Of a DNA stretch of 64,000 nt, positions 46,929-55,952 are shown piece after piece; the stretch's first letter is position 1, and each line of letters begins with the position of its first letter. The stretch is from Clostridium ragsdalei P11 (GTDB taxonomy: Bacteria > Bacillota > Clostridia > Clostridiales > Clostridiaceae). A program made the translations under genes and the position numbers. Location of the stretch: the NCBI RefSeq assembly GCF_001675165.1, contig NZ_LROS01000066.1, forward strand, positions 62,001 through 126,000, given 5' to 3'. Below the pieces are notes generated by a model, which saw only the letters and a list, made by a program, of their open reading frames with translations, was not told the DNA's origin and did no database searches.

Positions 46929-47714
46929 CTAGTATGTAATATTAGTTCCTAGTACTTTCACTTTTTCACTGATCCTATTTGCTATATTTTTTAACTCATT
47001 TTCAATACACTTTATACCTTTAAACCTCATGCGGCTGATAGGTCCTGAAACACTTATTCCTGCTGCAATCTTTCCTTTACTATTATATATGGGTGCAGAA
47101 ATACATCCTAAACCATACTCATACTCTTCTATATCGTAAGAAACTTGCTCTGCTATTATCTTCTTTCTTTCTAACAAAAAATCCTCATAATTTGATATAG
47201 TGTTTATTGTTCTTTTTTGATTATGCCTTTTAAAATAAGCTTTAATCATTTCGTCATTCTGATAACTAAGAAATATTTTTCCCATAGATGAACAATGCAG
47301 AGGAGATACAGGTATTAATCTTGAAACAAGTACTGAGCTTTCTCCATTTACACTGGAAATTGTCACTACATTATCCTCATCTAATATTCCCAAATTTGTA
47401 GATTCTCCAGTTTTTGCAGAAAGATCGACCATAAAAGGTTTTGCAATCAAATTCAAGTCAACTTTGGATTTCACTTTTTCACTATACTGAATAAAGATTA
47501 ACCCTAAACCATATTTTCCATTTTTATCTTTTTCTATAATAGAATTTTGAAAAAGGGTGTTTAAAATTCTATATGCTGTTGCCTTTGGTAAGTCAAGATT
47601 AGAAGATATTTCAGAAACACCAATAGGAACCTCTGATTTATATATTTCATTTATAATTTGAATTGCTCTATCAACCATAGAAATACTATCATAATTTTGT
47701 GAATTATTAGTCAA
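46929..47714 (-). CDS. IclR-family transcriptional regulator
   Basis: A 261-residue regulator. The N-terminal winged HTH (GVSEISSNLDLPKATAYRIL) is followed by the IclR effector domain (MGKIFLSY, YDIEEYEYGLGCISAPI, ISVSGPISRMRF). It starts at a TTG behind GGAGGG. Divergent from the aminotransferase at 47897, with 182 bases between, so it probably regulates that gene; effector unknown. Confidence 0.92.
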   Translation of the reverse strand: MTNNSQNYDSISMVDRAIQIINEIYKSEVPIGVSEISSNLDLPKATAYRILNTLFQNSIIEKDKNGKYGLGLIFIQYSEKVKSKVDLNLIAKPFMVDLSAKTGESTNLGILDEDNVVTISSVNGESSVLVSRLIPVSPLHCSSMGKIFLSYQNDEMIKAYFKRHNQKRTINTISNYEDFLLERKKIIAEQVSYDIEEYEYGLGCISAPIYNSKGKIAAGISVSGPISRMRFKGIKCIENELKNIANRISEKVKVLGTNITY

Positions 47715-47896
47715 AAGGGACTCCCTCCTCTATTACACTATGTTAATATAATAATATTATCTATAAGTTACGTCAATTTATTATTGAATATTTATAAACA
47801 TTGTTGAATATTTATTGAAAATATTTTGAGACATGCTATAATAGTTTTTGAAACACCGTTTCAGAAGCAATTTTCATTATAAGGAGATAATTTAGC

Positions 47897-49078
47897 ATGA
47901 AAAATAAATTTTTATCTAAAAGGTATTGGAATAGTATATCCACTCCAATGGGTGAAAGTAATGATCTTTTAAAAAAATTTGATGATATTATTGATTTCAG
48001 TCTCGGAGATCCTGATATTACAACTAGCGAAATTATAATAAAAAAAGCATTTGAGGATGCCATGAATGGTCACACACACTATACAGACTCTTTAGGTGAT
48101 CCAGAACTTCGTAAAGAAATACGCAAATTTTACTTAGATAAATATGATTATAACGTTAAAAGTGATGAATGTATGATCACCACAAGTGGATGTCATGCAA
48201 TGTGGTTGGCTCTAGAAGCCATTCTAGATGATGGAGATGAAGTCATAATACATGATCCTTATTTTACTCCATATCCACAGCAAATAAAACTAGCTAGAGG
48301 TATTCCTGTACATCTTGAAACCTTTGAAGAAGAAGGATTTCAAGTAAATCCTAAAAGATTAGAAAACTTAATTACTAACAGAACAAAAGCAATAATAATA
48401 AATACACCAAACAACCCTTCAGGAACATGTTTTAAAAAGGAAACACTTAAAGCAATTGCAGAAATTGCTATTAAATATGATTTAATCATAATTGCAGATG
48501 ATATTTACACATTATTTAGCTACGAAGAGCCATTTATTCCAATTACTACTCTTGAAAAAATGCGCCAGCGTACAATTACAATTGGCAGTTTCTCCAAAAA
48601 CTATGCCATGACAGGATGGAGAATAGGCTATCTTATTGCACCTTCATTTATCATTCAAACTGCTAAAAATATAAATGAAAATAATGTATTTGCCTCACCT
48701 TCAATATCCCAGCGTGCTGCAATTCATGCACTTAAAAATAGAGATAAAATACAACCACAGATTGCTTGCGAATATAAAAAGAGGATTTTTTACGCCTATG
48801 ATAGAATTTGTTCAATTCCAAATATGTCAGTTTTAAAACCACGTGGCAGTATTTACCTTTTTGTCAATATAAAAGCTACAGGACTTAGTTCAAAAGAAGT
48901 AGCAGATAAAATGCTAAATGAGGCTCATGTTCTTGTACTTCCTGGTAATGCTTTCGGTAAATGTGGTGAAGGATACATACGACTTGCCATGACAGTAAAT
49001 ACCAAAAAAATGAATGAAGCATTTAATCGTATAGAAAAAATGGGTATTTTTAGTAAATCTATGGTATCTGCTTTGTAA
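47897..49078 (+). CDS. PLP-dependent aminotransferase, class I/II
   Basis: A 393-residue fold-type I enzyme: SLGDPDITT near the N-terminus, NTPNNPSG, ADDIY, the PLP lysine in GSFSKNYAMTGWRIGYL, and the C-terminal Arg in GEGYIRLAMT. Substrate range (aromatic, alanine or aspartate-type) cannot be fixed. ATG after AAGGAG. Divergent IclR regulator suggests control by a metabolite. A 9-bp stem-loop terminator follows (49081-49101). Confidence 0.9.
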   Translation: MKNKFLSKRYWNSISTPMGESNDLLKKFDDIIDFSLGDPDITTSEIIIKKAFEDAMNGHTHYTDSLGDPELRKEIRKFYLDKYDYNVKSDECMITTSGCHAMWLALEAILDDGDEVIIHDPYFTPYPQQIKLARGIPVHLETFEEEGFQVNPKRLENLITNRTKAIIINTPNNPSGTCFKKETLKAIAEIAIKYDLIIIADDIYTLFSYEEPFIPITTLEKMRQRTITIGSFSKNYAMTGWRIGYLIAPSFIIQTAKNINENNVFASPSISQRAAIHALKNRDKIQPQIACEYKKRIFYAYDRICSIPNMSVLKPRGSIYLFVNIKATGLSSKEVADKMLNEAHVLVLPGNAFGKCGEGYIRLAMTVNTKKMNEAFNRIEKMGIFSKSMVSAL

Positions 49079-49080
49079 CA

Positions 49081-49101
49081 GAGGGCTTCTTTGAAGCCCT
49101 C
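49081..49101 (+). terminator. Terminator of the aminotransferase gene
   Basis: GAGGGCTTC pairs with GAAGCCCTC around TTT, three bases after the stop. No long T tract. Confidence 0.75.
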
Positions 49102-49129
49102 CAATATACTACTTTGTAATTTGCAATAT

Positions 49130-49948
49130 TTACTTCCAGCGTATATCTGCTTTTCTCCTTGGTACAGTTCTTAGATATTTCACATTAGGATATCCAACTA
49201 TCATGAAAGTTACAACCTTTCTTCCTTTCTTAACTCCAAGAAACTTACTTATTTTTTCATCCATTTGGGCAGCCGCAACAGAAAAACCACTAAACAACGT
49301 TCCAAGTCCTAAAGAATTAATCATAAGTTCCATATTTGAAGATGCTAAAGCTCCATTTACTTCCTGTCTTGCTGTAACAACTATTACTACTGGAGCATTA
49401 AAAAACAATCTATCATTTTTAGGGTTTTCTTTATATTCCTTATACATATCAATCCATATTTTAGCATATCTTTGATAAAGTATATTTTTCGCATTTGTAT
49501 CTTTAAGTATTTTTTCTCCAATTTGATTTAAACTTTCAATTATTAATTTTCTTAAATCCTGTATTCCATCTCTTACAACTGTATAAGATACATCCTGCAT
49601 ATTACTTGCTGTTTGAGTAAACCTTCCAGCTTCTATAATTTTAAGCAGTTTTTCCTTCTCTACTTCTTTGTCTTTAAACTGCCTTATAGTTCTTCTAAAC
49701 TTAATAGAATTTAATAAAGTATCAGCATCTATGGAAAAATATTCTTTATTATATTCTTTTACATCTTCCATGTTATATTCGTCCGTTGATACTGCATTTT
49801 TAGGGCACACTGCAATACAGTGCCCGCACTTTATGCAAGTAATATTATTAATTTTAGCTTTACCATTTATTATCTCTATGTCTCTTGCAAAACAATCTTT
49901 AACACATTGTCCGCATCCTATACACTTTTCACTATTTACATTCATCAT
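49130..49948 (-). CDS. Ferredoxin-nitroreductase fusion protein
   Basis: A 272-residue fusion. Residues 1-55 carry two [4Fe-4S] motifs (CIGCGQCVKDC and CIKCGHCIAVCP); residues 75-272 form a nitroreductase FMN domain (RRTIRQFKDKEVEKEKLLKI and ASNMELMINSLGLGT). Such fusions use ferredoxin electrons for FMN-linked reductions in anaerobes; substrate unknown. The TetR gene immediately upstream on the same strand (53 bases) probably controls it. Confidence 0.9.
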   Translation of the reverse strand: MMNVNSEKCIGCGQCVKDCFARDIEIINGKAKINNITCIKCGHCIAVCPKNAVSTDEYNMEDVKEYNKEYFSIDADTLLNSIKFRRTIRQFKDKEVEKEKLLKIIEAGRFTQTASNMQDVSYTVVRDGIQDLRKLIIESLNQIGEKILKDTNAKNILYQRYAKIWIDMYKEYKENPKNDRLFFNAPVVIVVTARQEVNGALASSNMELMINSLGLGTLFSGFSVAAAQMDEKISKFLGVKKGRKVVTFMIVGYPNVKYLRTVPRRKADIRWK

Positions 49949-50000
49949 AAAGTTTTTACTCCTTTTTCAATGTAATTCTACACTTTTCCCATTCACAATT

Positions 50001-50624
50001 TTACTTAGTGTATTCTGTAAGTAATCTTTTAAATCCATCATAATTGTATTTAAACGCAAATCTTACCACATTTCTTCGTTCATCCCCATTCATATCACCT
50101 TCTAGGGAATCCAGCAGCATATTAAGCATATTATAAAACACCATTCTTATTACTTTATAATTTTGAGTTGTCCTACAGTTATCTGCGAAATTATATTTTT
50201 GCAGATAACTGCATTCCCGCTGTATTACATTTTCTAATATCTCTTCTTTCAAATTTTCATATTTTGTACCCTTGCTGCACCTTAACAATATTAATAATCT
50301 TTTACGATTTGCAATTAAATCCTCTACCTGTTTATGATTTGGAATATACCTTTCTAAATTTTGTTCATTATTAAAAAAGGCTTTTGTTAATATAGGGAAT
50401 ATATTGGAATTATAATTTCTAAAAGCATCTACAAAAGATTGTGGTAAAACAGTACAAAATAAACTTTCCTTGTTCTTAAAATAAATATAAATATTTCCTA
50501 CTGATATATTTGCCTTTTCAGAAATATCCTTCATTTTTGTATTCAGATATCCCTTTTCTAAAAATATATCTATTGCGGCATTTTCAATTGTTTGTCTAAT
50601 TTTATCCTTTTTTATTTGAACCAT
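50001..50624 (-). CDS. TetR-family regulator, likely controlling the nitroreductase
   Basis: A 207-residue repressor. The N-terminal TetR HTH reads MKDISEKANISVGNIYIYFKNKE, followed by a variable ligand-binding part. The start at 50624 is preferred: TAGGAG is well spaced; a longer frame to 50720 has no ribosome site. It precedes the nitroreductase on the same strand and is likely autoregulated. Inducer unknown. Confidence 0.85.
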   Translation of the reverse strand: MVQIKKDKIRQTIENAAIDIFLEKGYLNTKMKDISEKANISVGNIYIYFKNKESLFCTVLPQSFVDAFRNYNSNIFPILTKAFFNNEQNLERYIPNHKQVEDLIANRKRLLILLRCSKGTKYENLKEEILENVIQRECSYLQKYNFADNCRTTQNYKVIRMVFYNMLNMLLDSLEGDMNGDERRNVVRFAFKYNYDGFKRLLTEYTK

Positions 50625-50815
50625 TTTATCTCCTATTAAAATAAAACTGAACATATAATTCATTTTTATAATACTACAATAGGATAGTTCATTTGTCAAT
50701 AATGTTACTACACTTTCCACAATAAAATCTCCTTAACTTTTTGGATGGTAATATAAATATTTAAACTGGATGTTTTTGAATTACAGTCAAGTTGATATAA
50801 TAAGTTTAAGAACAA

Positions 50816-51112
50816 CCTTAGGCATTTTCAAAGAAATAACAAGTCAGTATGCTAGTCTATTTTTTATCATACTGCGTCGGTAGAACCCTTAGATAGGATT
50901 TACTATCTGCGGAACCTGCCTCCTTGTCTGATAAACAAAGTTCTTGGCATCAGATGAGGTTTTAAATTTCATCTGATGCTTAGAAATTGTTATCCAGGGA
51001 CGTAGCCACTCTTTGCTCACACTTGGAAAAGTGTAAGCATTAGAGTGGGTAGTCATCGGATAAAAAATATTCGTCGCATCTTTGACTTGTTATTTTCTTT
51101 CAAATGCCTTAG
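50816..51112. repeat. Inverted-repeat-bounded element carrying structured RNA copy D
   Basis: Left end 50816-50846 (AGGCATTTTCAAAG, then AAATAACAAGTCA) and right end 51083-51112 (inverse of AAGGCATTTGAAAG, then AAAATAACAAGTCA) are inverted repeats with about 25 of 30 matches; similarity continues inward around ATTTTTTATC. Between them lie a short hairpin (AGATAG/CTATCT near 50890-50910) and the structured RNA (50941-51063). The right end touches the start of the MocR gene. No transposase is present; possibly a non-autonomous element or a duplicated RNA module. Confidence 0.6.
50941..51063 (+). ncRNA. Structured repeat RNA, copy D
   Basis: Domain 1: TTCTTGGCATCAGATGAG with its inverse (TTCATCTGATGCTTAGAA). 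Domain 2: TTATCC ... GGATAA with AGGGACGTAGC and GGTAGTCATCGG. Inner stem CCACTCT/AGAGTGG and a hairpin ACACTT/AAGTGT: both differ in bases from the other copies while keeping the pairing. No T-rich terminator follows. It ends about 65 bases before the MocR start codon. Confidence 0.55.
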
Positions 51113-51128
51113 CTAAGTGAGTGATTAT

Positions 51129-52583
51129 ATGGAAATTAAAATAAATAGGAAAAGTAAAATTGCTTTATACATTCAAATTGAAAACCAAATAAAAAATATG
51201 ATTTATTCCAAAATACTTCCTAAAAACTACATATTACCATCTGAAAGACAACTTGCAGATACATTAAAAGTTAATAGAAGTACCGTAATTAAAGCCTATG
51301 AAGAGCTCAAAGAAAAAGGTCTCATTGATTCAAACGCTAGAAGAGGCACTTATATTAGCTTTTACGATAACCATGAAGAAAATGATCATAAAAAGTACTT
51401 GTTTTGGGACGAAATATACAGCAAAAGTTCAAATAATAATTTTGACAATACAATAAGTAAAATTATGAATACTGATATCAATAGCAAAATGATTTCCTTT
51501 GGTGGTGGTATGCCATCACCAGATCTATTTCCTCAATTGGAATTTCAGAAAATACAAATTGATTTATTAAAAAATGAAGCAAAGAACATGTTTTTTCAAA
51601 GTCCCGTATCTGGAAACAAAGATTTAAAAAATGAAATTAAAAAACTTATGTTAAATAGAGAAGTTAGAATATCTACAAGTGACATAATTGTTACTTCTGG
51701 TTCTCAGCAGGGATTGGATTTAGTTGTAAGAACTTTTGTAAATTATAATGATGTAATATTAGTGGAAAACCCAACGTTCTTTGGAGCTATCCAACTTCTT
51801 CAGACACTAGGTGCTAAAATCATAAGTATTCCTATGGATAAATGCGGCATGAAAGTTGATGTACTAGAATATTTAATTAACGAATTTAACCCAAAATTTA
51901 TTTATACCATACCAAATTTTCAAAATCCAACAGGAATCACTATGAGTCTTGAAAGAAGATATGACCTCATTAAAATTTCAGAAAAATATGGAATTCCCAT
52001 AATTGAAGATGATCCCTATGGTGAACTCAGATATGAAGGTAACTATCTTCCGCCTTTAAAAGCATTAGATAAAAGTGGTTACGTAATATATTTAAGTACC
52101 TTTTCAAAAGTAATTTCTCTCGGTTTAAGAGTAGGCTGGATCGCTGCTCCAGAAAGGGTAATAGCTAAACTGAGTTTGTTTAAACAGCTTACGGATTTAC
52201 ATGTAAACACCTTAAGTCAGCATATTATATGTGAATTTTTAAGACAGGGCTATTATAAAAAGCATGTTAAAAAAATAAGAAAAAGCTATTCTCTAAAAAG
52301 AGATTTGATGTCTGAAGAACTTACAAGCAATATTAAAAGTATAAAGTTTTTTAAACCTGAAGGTGGCTTTTACATTTGGTGTAAGCTTCCAGATAATATT
52401 TGCTTAAAGTCACTTTTAAAAAGATCTTTAAAAAATGGAGTAAATTATGTCACTGGAAACTCCTTCTACACTAAAAAAGATAAAAAAGGTAATTTTATAA
52501 GGTTAAATTTTACTTATCCTAAAAATGAAGAAATTATAAAAGGTATAAAGTTATTGCAACTTAGTATATCTGAAATAATTTAA
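51129..52583 (+). CDS. MocR-type regulator: GntR HTH fused to an aminotransferase-like domain
   Basis: About 484 residues from the ATG at 51129 (488 from an alternative GTG at 51117). Winged HTH at residues 6-80 (LPSERQLADTLKVNRSTVIK), then a fold-type I aminotransferase domain with NPTFFGAIQLL, NFQNPTGITM, EDDPYGELRYEG and the PLP lysine in LSTFSKVISLGLRVGW. MocR proteins bind PLP and an amino acid to control a nearby gene, here most plausibly the racemase 14 bases downstream. No strong ribosome site is seen: the inverted-repeat element runs up to the start. Confidence 0.9.
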   Translation: MEIKINRKSKIALYIQIENQIKNMIYSKILPKNYILPSERQLADTLKVNRSTVIKAYEELKEKGLIDSNARRGTYISFYDNHEENDHKKYLFWDEIYSKSSNNNFDNTISKIMNTDINSKMISFGGGMPSPDLFPQLEFQKIQIDLLKNEAKNMFFQSPVSGNKDLKNEIKKLMLNREVRISTSDIIVTSGSQQGLDLVVRTFVNYNDVILVENPTFFGAIQLLQTLGAKIISIPMDKCGMKVDVLEYLINEFNPKFIYTIPNFQNPTGITMSLERRYDLIKISEKYGIPIIEDDPYGELRYEGNYLPPLKALDKSGYVIYLSTFSKVISLGLRVGWIAAPERVIAKLSLFKQLTDLHVNTLSQHIICEFLRQGYYKKHVKKIRKSYSLKRDLMSEELTSNIKSIKFFKPEGGFYIWCKLPDNICLKSLLKRSLKNGVNYVTGNSFYTKKDKKGNFIRLNFTYPKNEEIIKGIKLLQLSISEII

Positions 52584-52597
52584 AGGAGATGTTTAAA

Positions 52598-53290
52598 TTG
52601 AAAAAAATTGGTTTAATAGGCGGTATGAGTTTTGAATCCACTTTGGAATATTACAGAATTATAAATGAAACTGTTAAAAAGACTTTAGGGGGACTTCATT
52701 CAGCTGAATGTATATTATATTCGGTAGACTTTAATGAAATAGAAATTCTTCAACATCAAAATAAGTGGGAGGAATTATCAAATATAATGGTTAATGCTGC
52801 TCAAAGTCTTAAAAAAGGTGGCGCTGATTTTATCATAATATGTACCAATACAATGCATAAACTAGCCCCTAATATAGAAAGTAAAGTTGGAATCAAGGTT
52901 TTACATATAGCAGAAGCTACAGGTAAAAAAATAATTGAAAAACATATAAAAACTGTAGGACTCCTCGGAACAAAATTTACTATGGAAGAGGATTTTTATA
53001 AAAAAGTGCTAAAAGATAAATTCAATATAAACGTAAGTATTCCAGATGAAAATGACAGAGAAGTTATTCACCAAATCATATACAATGAATTATGCAAAGG
53101 TATAATAAAGGGTTCATCAAGAGAAAAATATAAAAAAATAATAAATAAGTTATGTTTAAATGGTGCTGAGGGAATAGTTCTTGGCTGCACTGAAATACCA
53201 CTTTTGATAAAACAAGAGGATGTAAACATTCCAATATTTGATACAACAGCAATTCATGCTGTTTCTGCTGTTGAGTTTGCCTTAGATTAA
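52598..53290 (+). CDS. Aspartate/glutamate racemase family protein
   Basis: A 230-residue enzyme with both catalytic cysteines: FIIICTNTMHK and GIVLGCTEIPLLI. IGLIGGMSFESTLEYY opens the protein. Family enzymes racemise Asp or Glu without PLP. Start at TTG 52598 with AAAGGAG 9 bases upstream; an ATG at 52589 overlaps that site. It is downstream of the MocR gene with a gap of 14 bases, so it is likely the target of that regulator. Confidence 0.92.
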   Translation: MKKIGLIGGMSFESTLEYYRIINETVKKTLGGLHSAECILYSVDFNEIEILQHQNKWEELSNIMVNAAQSLKKGGADFIIICTNTMHKLAPNIESKVGIKVLHIAEATGKKIIEKHIKTVGLLGTKFTMEEDFYKKVLKDKFNINVSIPDENDREVIHQIIYNELCKGIIKGSSREKYKKIINKLCLNGAEGIVLGCTEIPLLIKQEDVNIPIFDTTAIHAVSAVEFALD

Positions 53291-53318
53291 ATGACATAGA
53301 CAAAATCTATTATTTACA

Positions 53319-53587
53319 GACTCAACTTTCGCAGTTTAAAAACTTTGCGAAGCAAAGCTTCGCAAGTTAAGAATTAATAATGAAAAATTAATAGTGAAGG
53401 ATGATTTTTAGCTATCGCCAAAAATCTTTAAATTTATATAGATTAGGAATGTTCCGCTTTAGCGAAACGAGTAGTGAAAATCTTAATCAAAGATTTTTTG
53501 TAGTGTAACGTAAAAAAATCCACATTAACTATTAATTCTTCATTCTTAACTATTAATTAAAAATATTGCGACGCAATATTTTTACAT
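53319..53587. repeat. MITE-like palindromic element, copy 2
   Basis: Left end ACTCAACTTTCGCAGTTTAA; inner parts GCGAAGCAAAGC, TTAAGAATTAATAATGAAAA, AGTGAAGGATGATTTTTAGC, CGCTTTAGCGAAACG and AAAGATTTTTTGTAGTGTAA. The right end is altered (AATATTGCGACGCAATATT). Aligned with copy 3 at 62489 it is roughly 85% identical through most of its length. No ORF. It sits between the racemase and the MFS exporter. Confidence 0.72.
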
Positions 53588-53649
53588 TATGTCCATGACA
53601 ACAATATCAAAATTTTCTCAGACAATGGTAATATAACTATATCAGGCAA

Positions 53650-55095
53650 CTAATTTGTTTTAACTACAGCATTCTCACATGATACTGCAGACTTTCCTCG
53701 CACAAATGACAATACTATTGCTGCTATAACACATATTGCTGCCACAATACATGTAACCTTAGTTGAAAAGCTAAATTCTGCCTGCCATAATAATGTACTT
53801 TTCAGCCCCTTTGATATAAATGTAGGTGCTGACTTATTCATGCTAAAAGCAATAAGTGCTGCAGAAATTGCCTCCCCTGACATCATTCCAAAAGTTCTCA
53901 TTGTCCCAAGAGCTGCCGATGCAACTCCCCTTCTATCTGCAGTTACACTTCCCATTACTGCACTAGTATTGGGAGTTTGAAAAAGTCCTCCCCCAAAACC
54001 ATATATAAAGAAAACTACAGTTAACATCCAAATTGGTGTTGAAGCATTAAATCCTCCAACGAATAAGGTAGCTAATGACATTACTGCAAGTCCAATACAT
54101 CCTATATATCGGCTATCAAAATTATCTGAGATTGCACCACTTAACGGAGCTGCTATAATCATAGCTATTGACATAGGTAACATCATTACTCCAGACATAA
54201 AAGGAGTAAGCATTCTCATCTCTTGCAAATAATAGGGAGCTAGAAAAACTAAAATAAATTCTCCCATGTAAAAAAACATAGCTGCAAAGGTACTTCCTGT
54301 AAAAACTTTATTTTTAAAAAGCTCCATATTAAGTATTGGATGCTTAGATTTCTTTTCAAATGCAATAAATAATATGAGTACAAAAATACCTCCTAAAAGA
54401 GAAACAATACTTCCAATATTAAAATAAGACTTACTCAAAAGGTTTAATGGAAGTAATATTAAAAAGATCGCAGCAATAATTAATGTACTCCCTGCAAAAT
54501 CAAACTGAACTTCATTTCTTCTTTTATCATCTTTTTTAATAACTTTAATAGCTAATATAGAAACAACTATACCGATTGGAACATTTATAAAAAATATACT
54601 GCTCCAACCTGCCCTAGAAGCCATAAGTCCTCCTAATGCTGGACCTGTACAAACAGCTATAGCTACCGAAATAGCTATCATTCCTAAGGATTTTCCCCTA
54701 TTTTTAGGGTCTACTGCATCAATTATAATTGGACTTCCACTGGAAGAAATCATAGAAGCTCCAATTGCTTGAGTAATTCTAAAAACAATCAACATGACAA
54801 TAGACGTTGATAGCGCACAAAAAAGAGAACTTATTGTAAATAAGATTAAACCAGCTACATAAATTTTCTTATGACCAAACATATCAGAAAGTCTTCCAAA
54901 TGTAAGCTGTGTTGCACCAAGCACCATTAAGTAACCTACTATTATCCATTCTATAGACGACATACTTGCATGAAAATACGACTGCATAATTGGCAGCGCA
55001 GTATTTACAACATTTATATCAAAACTAGATATAAACGTACCAAGCATAATTATAATTACTGTACTTATTCCCGTTTTACTTTTCACTGAATTCAT
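53650..55095 (-). CDS. MFS drug exporter, DHA2 (EmrB/QacA-type)
   Basis: About 481 residues with 14 predicted transmembrane segments. Motif A (GRLSDMFGHKKIYVAGLI), the DHA2 motif (FDINVVNTALP) near the N-terminus and a proline-glycine motif C region are present. The protein would export cationic or lipophilic drugs with proton motive force. Start at ATG 55095 with GGAGG upstream; a longer frame to 55110 starts within that site. Divergent TetR gene at 55262 probably regulates it. Confidence 0.92.
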   Translation of the reverse strand: MNSVKSKTGISTVIIIMLGTFISSFDINVVNTALPIMQSYFHASMSSIEWIIVGYLMVLGATQLTFGRLSDMFGHKKIYVAGLILFTISSLFCALSTSIVMLIVFRITQAIGASMISSSGSPIIIDAVDPKNRGKSLGMIAISVAIAVCTGPALGGLMASRAGWSSIFFINVPIGIVVSILAIKVIKKDDKRRNEVQFDFAGSTLIIAAIFLILLPLNLLSKSYFNIGSIVSLLGGIFVLILFIAFEKKSKHPILNMELFKNKVFTGSTFAAMFFYMGEFILVFLAPYYLQEMRMLTPFMSGVMMLPMSIAMIIAAPLSGAISDNFDSRYIGCIGLAVMSLATLFVGGFNASTPIWMLTVVFFIYGFGGGLFQTPNTSAVMGSVTADRRGVASAALGTMRTFGMMSGEAISAALIAFSMNKSAPTFISKGLKSTLLWQAEFSFSTKVTCIVAAICVIAAIVLSFVRGKSAVSCENAVVKTN

Positions 55096-55261
55096 ATTTA
55101 TAACCTCCAAATCAGAATGTGAATGTTTATTCTTGTTTATGTTGATTATATTACGCCAATTTTATCCATAAGTCAATATATAAATAAGAACTTTTATTCA
55201 TATTTTTTATTGACAACCTATTACTATTTCTTTAAAATGTTGATATAAGGGATGTGATAAC

Positions 55262-55900
55262 ATGATAAATGAACGTAAAGTAAGAGAACCGCAGCAAAAA
55301 AGAAGTATAGAAAAAAAAGATAAAATACTTAAGGCTGGCTATAAATTAATTTGTAAAAATGGGTATTACAAGACAACAACCTCAGAAATAGCAGCTGAGG
55401 CTGGTGTTTCAATAGGATGTCTTTATTCTTACTTTAGAGATAAGCATACTATTTTTTTAGATATTCTTAAAAAATATCAGGCACAATTTGATAAGCTTCG
55501 AGATGAATTTATGAATAAAATGTTGCTTTTTAAATCACCAGAAGAATGTTTCCGTGAATTCATGTTAATACTTATAGATATTCATGATAAGTCTGTGGAT
55601 TTTCAAAGAGAAGTAAAAACACTTTACTATTATGATCCAGAAGTTGCAGCACTTTCAGATGAACAAAGAAAAAAGGTACAAGATGCCGCACTCTATTCTA
55701 TAAAATTATATAAGGAATACATTGATGTAGATGACTATGAAGCTGCCGCCATAGTTACATCACTTATTATAAATTCTGTAGTAGACGATGTTTCTTTTTA
55801 TAAAAGCTCAATTGACAGGAATCGTATTTTAGATGAAACTGTTAAAGCTTTATGTAGATATTTAAAAATGAAACCAATAAATCACTTAAATAAGTACTAA
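55262..55900 (+). CDS. TetR-family regulator of the MFS exporter
   Basis: A 212-residue regulator. The N-terminal TetR HTH reads TTSEIAAEAGVSIGCLYSYF. It is divergent from the exporter with a 166-base intergenic region that contains AT-rich repeats (e.g. TTTATTCTTGTTTATG) which could be the operator. Inducer unknown. A stem-loop follows (55900-55931). Confidence 0.88.
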   Translation: MINERKVREPQQKRSIEKKDKILKAGYKLICKNGYYKTTTSEIAAEAGVSIGCLYSYFRDKHTIFLDILKKYQAQFDKLRDEFMNKMLLFKSPEECFREFMLILIDIHDKSVDFQREVKTLYYYDPEVAALSDEQRKKVQDAALYSIKLYKEYIDVDDYEAAAIVTSLIINSVVDDVSFYKSSIDRNRILDETVKALCRYLKMKPINHLNKY

Positions 55901-55931
55901 TACCTGCCATTATAGCTAAAATAGCAGGTAT
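55900..55931 (+). terminator. Stem-loop after the TetR gene
   Basis: ATACCTGC pairs with GCAGGTAT, with an inner ATTATAGCTAAAAT helix. It separates the convergent TetR and SEC-C genes. Confidence 0.6.
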
Positions 55932-55952
55932 AGATCCTCTTATTTGAAGATT

